From a virus: a stretch of 64,000 nt of DNA. The DNA lies in IMG/VR virus record IMGVR_UViG_3300027911_000001, positions 100,831-164,830 of that record, one strand, 5' to 3'. This document shows positions 1 through 8,752 of the stretch, piece after piece. Numbering within the stretch: position 1 is the stretch's first letter; each line of letters begins with the position of its first letter. The notes under the pieces are model-generated. The model was not told the DNA's origin and ran no database searches. It saw nothing but the letters and a program-made list of their open reading frames with translations. Both the position numbers and the translations under genes were made by a program.

Positions 1-446
1 TTGGCGCTCCAAGCAATCAAATTCAAATCCAAATTCAACTATTGGTAAACGATGAACTAGAGTTTCGTTTTTCTGGTTCTGGCGGTAGCGGCAAGCAAGG
101 CGCTCAAGGCCCGGCAGGACCAACTGGCCCGACTGGACCGCAAGGCATCAATGCATTTGGGAATGTCGTCAGCGTATCTACCAAAACCGGCCCTTATACC
201 CTTTTGGCCAGCGACTTTGTCATTTTGGGAGATTGTACTTCGGGTGCTTTTTCTTTAACTTTACCTACCGCAGCGGCAGGAGTAGGAAGAATTTTCTTTA
301 TTAAAAAGATCGATTCTACAGCAAATGTTTTGACCATACAGGCAAATGGAGCAGAGCTTATTGACGGACTTAATACTAAACCGCTCTCTTCACAATGGCT
401 ATCCGTTACTTTGGTTTCCAACGGTACGAGCTGGTTTTTACTTTAA
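1..446 (+). CDS. Collagen-like tail fibre protein, 5' end outside the window
   Basis: The frame is open to the left window edge, so this is the C-terminal part of a longer protein; the TTG at 42 is probably not the start. Visible residues begin with an alternating Q-I run, then a glycine-rich linker, then GXY triplets of collagen type (GKQGAQGPAGPTGPTGPQG). The last ~95 residues form a beta-rich domain common at the tips of phage fibres, with an alternating pattern ending in a TIQANGAELIDG-like strand and an aromatic GTSWFLL end. The role is inferred to be a trimeric virion fibre or fibre connector. It is the first of a plus-strand fibre cluster and ends 15 bases before the next gene. Confidence 0.75.
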   Translation, partial: GAPSNQIQIQIQLLVNDELEFRFSGSGGSGKQGAQGPAGPTGPTGPQGINAFGNVVSVSTKTGPYTLLASDFVILGDCTSGAFSLTLPTAAAGVGRIFFIKKIDSTANVLTIQANGAELIDGLNTKPLSSQWLSVTLVSNGTSWFLL

Positions 447-461
447 TAGAGGAAATGATAA

Positions 462-3029
462 ATGAGTTATTCGCCGTTTTTCTTTAATCAAAATCAATCC
501 TCTCAAGTCTTAAAGGGCTCTGTTTCCGGAACGCTTACATTTCAAGCCGCTTCCACCACTGCTACCTACGCCCTTATTTGGCCATCAGCACAAGCTTCCG
601 GGGTCCAAATTTTACAAAATGACGGATCTGGGAATCTTAGTTGGGTAAGCAATCCAGGAGGCAGCGTAACGTCTATTTCTATAGCGTCCACCAATGGGTT
701 TGCCGGAAGTTCTTCTGGCGGCACTACCCCTACTCTAACCCTATCAACAACCATAACAGGTTTATTAAAGGGTAATGGTACTGCGATTTCAGCCGCTATC
801 TCGGGCACGGATTATTTGGCCGGAACTTCCGGATTAGGTACAGGAATTCTAAAATCTACCACTGGGACTGGCGCTCTAACGATTGCCGTTGCTGGAGATT
901 TTCCCACCTTAAATCAAAACACTACTGGATCCGCTGGAAGTATATCCGGCACGAATACCATTACAAATAGTAATTTAGCTCAGATGCCTGCCCATACTTA
1001 TAAGGGCAACAATACTGGAAGTACGTCGAACGCTGCGGATATTACAGGTACCCAATTAACTGCCGATCTTGATCTGTTTACGACTAGCCTACAAGGAGTC
1101 GTTCCTGGATCGGGCGGCGGTTCTACAAATTTTTTAAGAGCTGACGGAACTTGGGCGGCTCCTGCCGGCGCAGGTATTACATTAGCAGCAGTTGGGTCTA
1201 CTCCAAACGCAAATGCTGCCAGTATTTCTGGAAGTACGCTAAATTTACAGCCAGCAGACGCAACAAATCCTGGTGTAGTTTCTAATACAACCCAATCTTT
1301 TGCAGGTGCTAAAACATTTATTACCGATACCACTGTTTCGGCGAATTCATCTGGCGGACTTACTTTTTTAGTACAAAATACAAACAATGTAAGCGGAAGC
1401 GCGGACGCTCATTTAAGAGTGCAAGTTCAACAAGGCGGAGGAGACCCTCACCTTTGGTGGAGCGTGCAAGGATTAAGCGCATCTACTTGGACCGCTGGAG
1501 TTCATCAAGCCGGGGGCAGTCAGTTCAGAATATCTAATAGCGGTCAGCCCGGCACATCAGATATGATGGTGATGAATAATGGAACCGGTAATACTGCGTT
1601 CACCGGGACATTAGCTGCTTCAAATCTTTCTGGAACAAATACCGGCGATCAAACTATAACTCTTACTGGCGATATCACAGGATCGGGTACAGGTTCGTTC
1701 GCAACAACAATTGCTAATAATGCCGTAACAAATGCTAAAGCTGCTCAAATGGCAGCCAATACCATCAAGGGTAATAATACCGGATCTACAGCAAATGCTT
1801 TAGATTTGACAGTAAGCCAAGTTCAAACGATGCTCGGTACTTCTGGTACAAATACAGGAGATGTCACTCTTACAGCGGTTGGATCGACTCCTTCTGCTAA
1901 TGGCGCGTCATTATCTGGACAAGCTTTAACTTTACAGCCTGCTGATGGAACTCATCCAGGACTTATCACTTCGGCAGCACAAACAATTGGTGGGGCTAAA
2001 ACATTTGCTTCCACAATTTCTGCCTCCAATCTATCCGGAACAAATACCGGCGACCAAACAATAACTTTAACTGGGGATATAACAGGTAGTGGAACGGGAT
2101 CTTTTGCTACTACGCTAGCTACTGTTAACGCAAATGTTGGATCTTTTGGAACTGCTTCTTCTGTTGGAACCTTTACCGTCAACGCAAAGGGATTGGTTAC
2201 AGCCGCCTCTAATACGTCTATACTAATCACAGAATCCCAAGTAACTAATTTGGTCTCAGATTTAGCCGGCAAGCAAGCTACTGGAAATTATATTACAGCC
2301 CTAACGGGAGATGCCACTGCTTCGGGGCCGGGATCCGCAGCTCTTACTCTTGCCACTGTTAATGCGAATGTTGGTTCATTTACCTATGCTTCTATAACTG
2401 TTAACGCGAAAGGTTTAATAACCGCCGCTTCAAATGGCACGGCTCCATTAACAAACCCAATGACTACATTGGGCGACATAATATACGAAAACGCAACTCC
2501 TGCGGCTACAAGACTTGCTGGAAATACCAGCGCTACCAAAAACTTTTTAACTCAAACGGGTAACGGAACAATATCAGCTGCTCCAGTCTGGGGAACGATT
2601 GCCGCTGGCGATGTACCGACACTAAATCAAAATACCTCGGGATCAGCTGGGAGCGTTTCTGGCACTAATGTGGTCACTAATAGTAATTTATCTCAAATGG
2701 CAACGCTCACCATTAAAGGTAATAATACTGGTGGAACAGCAAACGCTGCAGATTTAACCGCTGCTCAAGTATTGACGATGTTGGGAATATTTGCAGGCAC
2801 GACCGCCATTTCTAACGGCGGCACATCAGTATCCGTTACATTCAGTACTGCTTATGCTAATACTTCTTATAGTGTAACAGCCAACTTTTTAAACACTACT
2901 GATTCCAATACACAATTTCAGCCTATAACTATTACGGCTCAAAGTACTACTGGATTTACGGCTACATGGAATGCCCCAGTACCAACCGCCAACTATTTGT
3001 TATCTTGGCAAGCAAATAAGAATAATTAA
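462..3029 (+). CDS. Long repeat-rich tail fibre protein (855 aa)
   Basis: A low-complexity, Thr/Ser/Asn/Gly-rich fibre protein. Long-period repeats are visible: NTGDQTITLTGDITGSGTGS occurs twice, IKGNNTGSTANA-like units occur three or more times, and LATVNANVGSF and VNAKGLVTAAS occur twice each. Such repeats are typical of long shaft fibres. The last ~75 residues form a separate beta-sandwich unit (VSVTFSTAYANTSY to NYLLSW) that recurs three times in the next gene, so the two proteins share a tip or attachment domain. The start is an ATG behind an AGAGGA ribosome site. The role is inferred to be host-surface recognition. Sequence repeats make recombination within the gene likely. Confidence 0.85.
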   Translation: MSYSPFFFNQNQSSQVLKGSVSGTLTFQAASTTATYALIWPSAQASGVQILQNDGSGNLSWVSNPGGSVTSISIASTNGFAGSSSGGTTPTLTLSTTITGLLKGNGTAISAAISGTDYLAGTSGLGTGILKSTTGTGALTIAVAGDFPTLNQNTTGSAGSISGTNTITNSNLAQMPAHTYKGNNTGSTSNAADITGTQLTADLDLFTTSLQGVVPGSGGGSTNFLRADGTWAAPAGAGITLAAVGSTPNANAASISGSTLNLQPADATNPGVVSNTTQSFAGAKTFITDTTVSANSSGGLTFLVQNTNNVSGSADAHLRVQVQQGGGDPHLWWSVQGLSASTWTAGVHQAGGSQFRISNSGQPGTSDMMVMNNGTGNTAFTGTLAASNLSGTNTGDQTITLTGDITGSGTGSFATTIANNAVTNAKAAQMAANTIKGNNTGSTANALDLTVSQVQTMLGTSGTNTGDVTLTAVGSTPSANGASLSGQALTLQPADGTHPGLITSAAQTIGGAKTFASTISASNLSGTNTGDQTITLTGDITGSGTGSFATTLATVNANVGSFGTASSVGTFTVNAKGLVTAASNTSILITESQVTNLVSDLAGKQATGNYITALTGDATASGPGSAALTLATVNANVGSFTYASITVNAKGLITAASNGTAPLTNPMTTLGDIIYENATPAATRLAGNTSATKNFLTQTGNGTISAAPVWGTIAAGDVPTLNQNTSGSAGSVSGTNVVTNSNLSQMATLTIKGNNTGGTANAADLTAAQVLTMLGIFAGTTAISNGGTSVSVTFSTAYANTSYSVTANFLNTTDSNTQFQPITITAQSTTGFTATWNAPVPTANYLLSWQANKNN

Positions 3030-3042
3030 TTATGATATATAA
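3030..3042 (+). promoter_or_regulatory. Putative late promoter, motif A
   Basis: TTATGATATATAA between two fibre genes, directly after the stop codon of the upstream gene and 11 bases before the next ATG. It matches a recurring extended -10-like element seen upstream of other virion genes in this window. No -35 box is visible. Confidence 0.5.
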
Positions 3043-3053
3043 TAGGATGTATT

Positions 3054-3908
3054 ATGCCACTTAAACCATTATCTAGCCGACAAGTTGCCAACTACGATGC
3101 CCTAGGTAATATTGGGTCACCGGCTGACGATACTTTAGACGATATATTAGCTAGGATTAATGCTATTTTAGGTGGAATCACCGGCAACGCTATCTACATA
3201 GCCAAAGAAGTTGCTCTAACCTCTGGGCTTGGAACTACAAGTCTGACCGTTTCGATTCCCGTTCAGCAAGATACTTCATATGTAATCTATGCAATTTTTG
3301 AAAATACGTCAGACTCCTTTCCTCAGTTTCAACAAATTACCGTAACTAACAAAACAACCACAGGTTTTACCTTTAAATGGAATGCCCCCTTAAGTAGCAA
3401 TAACTACACTATTTCTTATATCGTACCATTCAAGGCGTTTATTACGGGGGAATCTACCTTAAGTTTAAGCGCTACGTCTCAAAGCGTTCCCGTTTTGCAG
3501 AATGGATCAACTTATGGTATCATTTCCTCTTTAGAAAATTATACGGATTCTTTTCCACAATTTCAAACCTCAGTAGTTACGGCTCAAAGTAGTAGCGCTT
3601 TCAGTTCCAATTGGAACGTGCCTACAGACTCGGCAAATTATGTAGAAAGTTACACTCTACCGCCTCCTGCTGGCAAGGTATCTATAGGATCTGCTCAAAC
3701 TTCCGTAACTGTTACATTGCCTATTAACTACAATACTTCAAGTTACGCTGTCGCTTTGACTATGGCTAATAGCACTGATCCATCGGTTCAATTTCAGCCA
3801 ATGTTGGTTACGGCCAAGACAGGCACGACGTTTGTGGTCAGCTGGAATGTGCCTACGGCGTCTGCCAATTATTCATTGTACTATTATGTGATAAGTTTGA
3901 CTCCATAA
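3054..3908 (+). CDS. Fibre-associated protein with three tandem beta-sandwich domains
   Basis: A 284-residue protein. A short N-terminal segment of ~45 residues is followed by three copies of a ~75-residue domain. Each copy has the landmarks: a T-V-S-I/L-P strand, an N-T/Y-[ST]-D-S-x-x-Q-F-Q block, a TGFTFKWN-like block (SSNWN, FVVSWN) and a closing NY-x-x-S/Y-Y strand. The C-terminus of the preceding 855-residue fibre carries a fourth copy. The copies are diverged, so this is an old duplication. The role is inferred to be a tail-fibre tip, decoration or carbohydrate-binding protein. The start is an ATG with AGGATG upstream. Confidence 0.75.
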   Translation: MPLKPLSSRQVANYDALGNIGSPADDTLDDILARINAILGGITGNAIYIAKEVALTSGLGTTSLTVSIPVQQDTSYVIYAIFENTSDSFPQFQQITVTNKTTTGFTFKWNAPLSSNNYTISYIVPFKAFITGESTLSLSATSQSVPVLQNGSTYGIISSLENYTDSFPQFQTSVVTAQSSSAFSSNWNVPTDSANYVESYTLPPPAGKVSIGSAQTSVTVTLPINYNTSSYAVALTMANSTDPSVQFQPMLVTAKTGTTFVVSWNVPTASANYSLYYYVISLTP

Positions 3909-3954
3909 GTGTATGGTTTTAAAAGAGTTTTTGTGTTTTTATAAATGTTAATCT

Positions 3955-3967
3955 TTAATGATATATA
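3955..3967 (+). promoter_or_regulatory. Putative late promoter, motif A
   Basis: TTAATGATATATA in the 78-base gap before the 856-residue fibre gene, followed by a strong AAAGGAG ribosome site. The bases just before it (AATCTTTA) also resemble the core of the second recurring element (motif B). The rest of this gap shows nothing else. Confidence 0.5.
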
Positions 3968-3986
3968 GGGTTTAAAGGAGTTTTCA

Positions 3987-6557
3987 ATGGGAAGTTTTAG
4001 ATTTGGGGCATTAGTTGAGCAATTGGCTACTGTCGCTACGGCAGCAGGCACTACGACTTTAGTCAATACCAGTAAACAAAATCAAGTTTTTACTGGAAGT
4101 ACGACTCAGACCATTGTTTTACCTGATGCGACTACAATGTCTATCGGGCAATTCTATAATATTTATAATCAAAGTACGGGTAATTTAACGCTGCAATTTA
4201 ACGGCGGAGCAGCCTTTACTGATGCTAGCGGAGCAAACTATTCTACTATTTCTCCAAAATCTTCTCTAACCATTACCGTTCAAACTATCGGAACTTCAGC
4301 TGGAACATGGGCCGTTACATCTTCCGCTTCTGGCGGAACATCAGCTTCTTCTGGTAAAAACTACATTTCGAATTATGTTCCTAGTTTAGGTAGCGGTAAT
4401 CCCAATCCCGGAAATGGCAATTTTGAATCAGGCTCTACTGCGGGATGGTCATTGGCCCATTCTGCCTTATCTAGCCTAATCCCCAGCTCTACAGCTACTC
4501 CTGGATCTGCATTTAGTTCTTCGAGCGGTGGAACAGCTGCTAACGGTAACTTATCCTTTACGATCGTATCTTCTGGCCAACTTGCCGGATTATATTCTGG
4601 AGATTTAGCTTCAAGCTCAGCTTCTACCGCTGGAGATATGCTCATATCCAACGCTTTCTTTATTGATTCTGAAGATCAATCAAAATCAATGAGTATTCAA
4701 TTGTACTATAAGGCCAATTCTGGCGCTTCCAATTTGAATTTTAGCGGCACCTCTTCCAACAGCTATGCCGTGTATATATACGATGTCACTAACGCTGTTT
4801 GGATTCAACCTGCAGGCGTATACAATCTGATTCAAGGTTCTGGCGCTGGAGTCTTGAACGCAACGTTTCAAACTTCATCTAATGGCACCAATTACCAACT
4901 TGCTTTAATAAATATCAATGCATCTGCTGGCGCATTCGCGTTATATGTAGACAATTTTTTCGTAGGTCCTAGCAGTTCTTTCGGAATTGGAACAGCTAAG
5001 GCTCCTACCGTTCAAGTTCTGACCGCAAGTTCTGGAACATATACGACTCCTGCTGGCGTGTCATATATCCAAGTTAAAATGGTTGGCGGCGGCGGCGGCG
5101 GCGGATGTAGCGGTACTGGCGGAGGATCTGCGGCTAACGGTGGAGGAAATACGACGTTTGGCGCAGCTACCGCTGGCGGCGGAGCCGGCGGAGCGCAAAG
5201 AGGCGGCGGACCGGGCTCAGGCGGCTCTAATACTCCGGCTTACACCACTTTAGTAAATTTAACTGGCGGAACCGGTAGCGGCGGCGCATTTACTAATGCA
5301 ACATCGGTGGGAATGACCGGAGGCAATGGTGCTAGTGGTCCGTTTGGAAGCGCTGGCGGCGGCGGCTCTGGATCTGGATCTGCTCCGGGAGCATCAGCAG
5401 AAAACTATAGCGGATCGGGCGGTGGCGGGGCAGGCACTGGTGATGTATCAAGCAGTGGAGCTGGCGGCGGCGGTTGCGCAGGCGGCTATTTAGAATTTAT
5501 TATAACGAATCCCGCAACTACATATTCATTTACTACGGGATCCGGCGGATCTGGCGGATCTGCTGGAACTAGCGGTGCCGCAGGTGGTAACGGCGGTAAC
5601 GGTGCCATCTACGTTGAAGAATTTTACTTAAATACGTCAGGCGGATCGGGCAGCGGACCAGTCGTTGCTTTTGATATATTGCCTCAAAAAATTCCAACAG
5701 GTACCTTAAATGGTTCTTTTAACTTAACCACTTGGGCAGCTAATCAGGTTGACAAGGATACAGCGGCGGGATATAACGCTTCTAATGGAACATATACTGT
5801 TCCTATCTCTGGATTTTATTCTGTTTCCGTTCTAATAGAACTTGCTGGAACAATTTCTAATACATCGGTTGCTGTTGTAGAAGTTCTTGTTAATAACGTT
5901 GAGGCTTTTACAAACTCCAATCTATCTGATGGATCAAGATCTTCGTTACCGGTATTTGCATCTAAAATTATTTTCTGTAATGCTGGAGATGCAATTACAG
6001 TAAAAACTCAGGCTGCTAATATAACCGGCCCTAGTTATACTAATGGATCTGGATCCGGATATAGCGGATCTTACCTATCGATTAATATGGTAGGCGGTTC
6101 TGGCGCAGGATCAAGTCCTAGTATTGGTAGCGTTAATTGTAAATATCAAAATACAGCGGGGACAACCATAGCAGGCCAAGCAACTGTTCCATTTGCAACA
6201 AAAGTATATGATAGCAACAATGCTTTTAATGGCTCTACTGGTGTTTTTACAGCGCCTGTTAGCGGTAAATACAGAATTAGCTTCAATCTATTTGCAGCTC
6301 CAAGCTTAACGTCAACCCAATACATATCGGCATATACCTTATGTACTTCTGTCCCAGAAGGGTTGTCGGCTCAAGCAGATTTAGTCGCTATTCAATTCGG
6401 CTCTAGCACTGCTCAAAATCATGCGTTGTCATCGACCAAAACTTATTGGTTAAATGCCGGAGATACTTTGGCAATACAAGCCGCTAGCGATGTTTCCACT
6501 ACTTTATCCGCAACCGCTGGAAGAAATGTAATCTGTATTGAGTTAGTAGGAAGCTAA
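3987..6557 (+). CDS. Tail fibre / adhesin with glycine-rich and C1q-like domains (856 aa)
   Basis: A modular fibre. Residues ~1-115 are a beta-rich attachment-like domain. Residues ~135-330 look like a carbohydrate-binding jelly roll (NGNFESG...AGWS near its start, and a YVDNFFVG strand near its end). Residues ~340-550 are a glycine-rich domain with GGGGGGG and GGAGG runs, ending in AIYVEEFYL, as in polyglycine-sandwich adhesins. Two C1q/TNF-like jelly rolls follow (each with YTVPISGFYSVS- or FTAPVSGKYRIS-like strands and an NAGD loop). The likely role is receptor binding at the distal fibre. The start is an ATG after AAAGGAG. Domain boundaries are estimated by eye. Confidence 0.82.
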   Translation: MGSFRFGALVEQLATVATAAGTTTLVNTSKQNQVFTGSTTQTIVLPDATTMSIGQFYNIYNQSTGNLTLQFNGGAAFTDASGANYSTISPKSSLTITVQTIGTSAGTWAVTSSASGGTSASSGKNYISNYVPSLGSGNPNPGNGNFESGSTAGWSLAHSALSSLIPSSTATPGSAFSSSSGGTAANGNLSFTIVSSGQLAGLYSGDLASSSASTAGDMLISNAFFIDSEDQSKSMSIQLYYKANSGASNLNFSGTSSNSYAVYIYDVTNAVWIQPAGVYNLIQGSGAGVLNATFQTSSNGTNYQLALININASAGAFALYVDNFFVGPSSSFGIGTAKAPTVQVLTASSGTYTTPAGVSYIQVKMVGGGGGGGCSGTGGGSAANGGGNTTFGAATAGGGAGGAQRGGGPGSGGSNTPAYTTLVNLTGGTGSGGAFTNATSVGMTGGNGASGPFGSAGGGGSGSGSAPGASAENYSGSGGGGAGTGDVSSSGAGGGGCAGGYLEFIITNPATTYSFTTGSGGSGGSAGTSGAAGGNGGNGAIYVEEFYLNTSGGSGSGPVVAFDILPQKIPTGTLNGSFNLTTWAANQVDKDTAAGYNASNGTYTVPISGFYSVSVLIELAGTISNTSVAVVEVLVNNVEAFTNSNLSDGSRSSLPVFASKIIFCNAGDAITVKTQAANITGPSYTNGSGSGYSGSYLSINMVGGSGAGSSPSIGSVNCKYQNTAGTTIAGQATVPFATKVYDSNNAFNGSTGVFTAPVSGKYRISFNLFAAPSLTSTQYISAYTLCTSVPEGLSAQADLVAIQFGSSTAQNHALSSTKTYWLNAGDTLAIQAASDVSTTLSATAGRNVICIELVGS

Positions 6558-6674
6558 TTGAAAGATCTTAGAGGTCTAGCCCTAGTTGGTCTATGTTTAC
6601 TGGCTATGTATATGATTGGCTCTGGAATCATGGACATGCTTAGGGCGATCGGCAGCGCTATTTGCCCGCATTAA
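6558..6674 (+). CDS. Small single-span membrane peptide (38 aa, TTG start)
   Basis: An open frame begins at a TTG immediately after the TAA of the large fibre gene, with TAGGAAG as a possible ribosome site. It encodes a charged MKDLRG start, one hydrophobic span of ~20 residues (LALVGLCLLAMYMIGSG) and a short tail. Its position as the last plus-strand gene before the convergent junction at 6675 and its membrane-span composition argue for a real gene, perhaps a lysis or membrane accessory factor. The TTG start and short length keep certainty low. Confidence 0.45.
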   Translation: MKDLRGLALVGLCLLAMYMIGSGIMDMLRAIGSAICPH

Positions 6675-6678
6675 AATG

Positions 6679-6915
6679 TTAGTCATCTAATGCTTTTGCC
6701 CATTCTTTCATTTCCTTGATTTGATCTTCTAAAGAGGATATAACTTGGTCTTTTTCCATTAGCGTTTTTTTCAATTTGGGAACTTCTTTATCATAAGCGC
6801 TTTTCCAAGTAAGCGCTAGCATTTCGAAGTCTTTTACGTTTTGCTCTGATGTTGCAAGATCTTCTTTTAGTTTTGTGATCTCATCATGACACCACGGACA
6901 AATGTCGCTACTCAT
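6679..6915 (-). CDS. Small coiled-coil protein with one CxxC pair
   Basis: A 78-residue protein that begins at an internal ATG (MSSDICPWCHDE), preceded by GAAGG and overlapping the upstream stop by 8 bases; a longer frame to 6954 lacks such a signal. It has a CPWC pair near the N-terminus, then a charged heptad-like helix to the end (ITKLKEDLATSEQN...). It is the last gene of the long minus-strand block, facing the fibre cluster. Function unknown. Confidence 0.65.
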   Translation of the reverse strand: MSSDICPWCHDEITKLKEDLATSEQNVKDFEMLALTWKSAYDKEVPKLKKTLMEKDQVISSLEDQIKEMKEWAKALDD

Positions 6916-7267
6916 TCGGCACCTTCTTTGGACTATTTTTCTTTCCAACTTCAATGATATATCTGGGAAAGTTTTCTTTAGATTGAAGTAAATCTATTAA
7001 TTCTTGCCTATGAGTTTCGGGTAAGTTATCTGCAAAATCATACAGATCTTTTAAAACAATTGAATAGGCATTACACAGTGCTGTTCCCATGGGTGTCAGG
7101 TGAGCATCCCAATCCGAAGCAATGTTTTTGACTCTAGAATTGATAGATAGTAAGTCTATTCTTAGGGGTTCTTTTTCTTCCTCTTGCTCTCTAAGATCAT
7201 CTGGACAACCCGCAAAATTACATGGCTTTTCGTCAGTACATAGGCCGCATTCTCTAAATTTTGTCAT
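6908..7267 (-). CDS. Hypothetical protein with N-terminal cysteine cluster
   Basis: 119 residues, family not recognised. Four cysteines lie in the first 21 residues (C7, C10, C16, C21), suggesting a small metal site. The remainder is helical and acidic. It overlaps the aminotransferase gene upstream by 14 bases and the small coiled-coil gene downstream by 8, so the three are translated from one message. Confidence 0.65.
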   Translation of the reverse strand: MTKFRECGLCTDEKPCNFAGCPDDLREQEEEKEPLRIDLLSINSRVKNIASDWDAHLTPMGTALCNAYSIVLKDLYDFADNLPETHRQELIDLLQSKENFPRYIIEVGKKNSPKKVPNE

Positions 7268-8243
7268 TTTTTAAAATTTCCTTTACCATTTTCTTAGTGT
7301 CTTCTCTACTGTTAGCTAGGTTAACTCTAACACTATCATAATCAGCTCCACAGGCTCTTCCGTCCATAAATTGGACCGAGGCTTTTTCAAATAAATCCCT
7401 TAGTCCTTGGTCTACTTCTGCAAAGTAAAACATCCCTACTTTTGGCATGGGTTGATCAGAAAATAAACGGCTTAATTTCATAAACTCATCTTTGTTATCT
7501 TCTATTAGGCGCTTAGATTTGTCCAAATAAGTAGACCAATTGACCTCTTTGATCATCTTATTGGCTAACCATTGGTCAGCCTGACTAACCCCCACAGTAT
7601 CGTAAGAGACATATCTAACTGCTGAATCATAAACCTCTTTGCTCTCAGTCGCTAACCATCCAATACGAATTCCATTTATCCCCGATATCTTAGCAAAACT
7701 ACCAACCATAGCTAAATGTTTTGGGTAACTGCAGTTATTTGGAATATTATATGTAGGGCTATGATAGCAAGAATCCCAAATATTGGTGATTGCATTCCAA
7801 ATAGACCCATCTTCGTTTTCGTGTATGGCGCCTGTTGGATTCGCAGGAGAATCTATAAGTCTTATTGCTTTTTTATTATATTCTAAAGCATCATCATTTT
7901 TTAAAATAAGCCCATTTTTGTTAGCTATGCCTGGATAAAAGGGGAAATAAAGCTTCCTACACGCTAAATATTCGGTATACGTCTCCTTCATGGCATGAAT
8001 TGCTGCATTTATGGCCTGCGTAGCCCCGCTCGTAATAACCAAATATTGATAATCTAAACCGGTAAGCGCTCTAATGAAGGCCTGAGCGTTGCTAACCAAT
8101 TCTGGATTTCCAGCGTGAGGGGGATATCCGAATGTTTCGATTGGCGGCCTTAAAAGTAAAAGAAATGGATTTTCTTGAGTCATTAGGGCTCTTAGACCAC
8201 GAGTGTCTCCCCAGCCAAATAAGTGTTTATATTGTTTATCCAT
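7254..8243 (-). CDS. PLP-dependent class I/II aminotransferase-like enzyme
   Basis: A fold-type I PLP enzyme of 329 residues, short for the family (usually ~350-400). Landmarks in order: TSGATQAINAAIHA (phosphate-binding loop), a PFYPG segment, the DSPANPTGA motif, MVGSFAKISGINGIRIGW with the expected Schiff-base lysine (SFAK), and a C-terminal VRVNLA with the arginine that binds the substrate carboxylate. The arrangement recalls the alliinase/tryptophan-aminotransferase branch or histidinol-phosphate aminotransferases. Substrate cannot be told from sequence. It is rare cargo for a phage. It overlaps both neighbours and so belongs to the early operon. Confidence 0.85.
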   Translation of the reverse strand: MDKQYKHLFGWGDTRGLRALMTQENPFLLLLRPPIETFGYPPHAGNPELVSNAQAFIRALTGLDYQYLVITSGATQAINAAIHAMKETYTEYLACRKLYFPFYPGIANKNGLILKNDDALEYNKKAIRLIDSPANPTGAIHENEDGSIWNAITNIWDSCYHSPTYNIPNNCSYPKHLAMVGSFAKISGINGIRIGWLATESKEVYDSAVRYVSYDTVGVSQADQWLANKMIKEVNWSTYLDKSKRLIEDNKDEFMKLSRLFSDQPMPKVGMFYFAEVDQGLRDLFEKASVQFMDGRACGADYDSVRVNLANSREDTKKMVKEILKNDKI

Positions 8244-8439
8244 CTATTAGATTCCCGCTTTTATCGGTTGGCCATTCATAATGTTTTTCATTTCCGTACG
8301 GACTCACGAATTCATTGCATTCTGGACAAGATTCGCCACTAGGTGAAGCACAGTCTCTAGATTTGTCTTGCCATTCATTAAGGCATTCTTCACATTTAAA
8401 GAACCTATAACCAGGACCCCAATCAGTCTTGTGTTTCAT
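8236..8439 (-). CDS. Small zinc-ribbon protein
   Basis: 67 residues with two paired-cysteine knuckles (FKCEECLNEW near residue 15 and CASPSGESCPECNEF near 30-43), enough for one zinc site. Aromatic residues and a short acidic tail follow. It overlaps the aminotransferase start by 8 bases. One of several tiny zinc-ribbon proteins encoded in this block. Function unknown; a protein- or nucleic-acid-binding adaptor is possible. Confidence 0.7.
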   Translation of the reverse strand: MKHKTDWGPGYRFFKCEECLNEWQDKSRDCASPSGESCPECNEFVSPYGNEKHYEWPTDKSGNLIDG

Positions 8440-8641
8440 TTTTAATGCCCAATTTATCTTTCTCTTCCTTAGTTATACATTTCTCGCAACAATCGTAAGT
8501 ACGAGCATAACCAGCGAAGAATCCAAAATGGGTCACTTCTTCTTGCCAGATATTTCTACATCGATTACAGTATACAGAACAAAGCTCCGTTGTCTCTTTT
8601 AATTGTTGTGCCCACAATTGCGTGAGTTTATATCCCCTCAT
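8423..8641 (-). CDS. Small cysteine-rich zinc-binding protein
   Basis: 72 residues with CSVYCNRCRNIW near the middle and YDCCEKC later, an apparent four-cysteine metal site. The start is an ATG at 8641 overlapping the TGA of the small gene upstream (TGATG) with AGGAG behind it; a GTG one codon earlier is less likely. It overlaps the next zinc-ribbon gene by 17 bases. The two neighbours may be related (both carry a C-x-x-C followed by NxW). Function unknown. Confidence 0.65.
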   Translation of the reverse strand: MRGYKLTQLWAQQLKETTELCSVYCNRCRNIWQEEVTHFGFFAGYARTYDCCEKCITKEEKDKLGIKNETQD

Positions 8642-8751
8642 CACTTTCTCCTAAATACAGCTCTAGTTACCCCAATTAGGGTATCTCCGGCTATCATAGC
8701 CAAAAAGAAAGTTAGAAATGGATGATTGGCCATAAATTCATAGATGTTCAT
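8641..8751 (-). CDS. Small membrane peptide (36 aa)
   Basis: An ATG frame fills the gap between the CYTH gene and the next zinc-ribbon gene and shares its stop with that gene's start (TGATG). It encodes MNIYEFMANHPF, a hydrophobic span (LTFFLAMIAGDTLIGV) and a positive tail ending RRK, as in a single-pass membrane peptide. Exact packing into the operon supports it. Function unknown. Confidence 0.6.
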   Translation of the reverse strand: MNIYEFMANHPFLTFFLAMIAGDTLIGVTRAVFRRK

Positions 8752-8752
8752 A

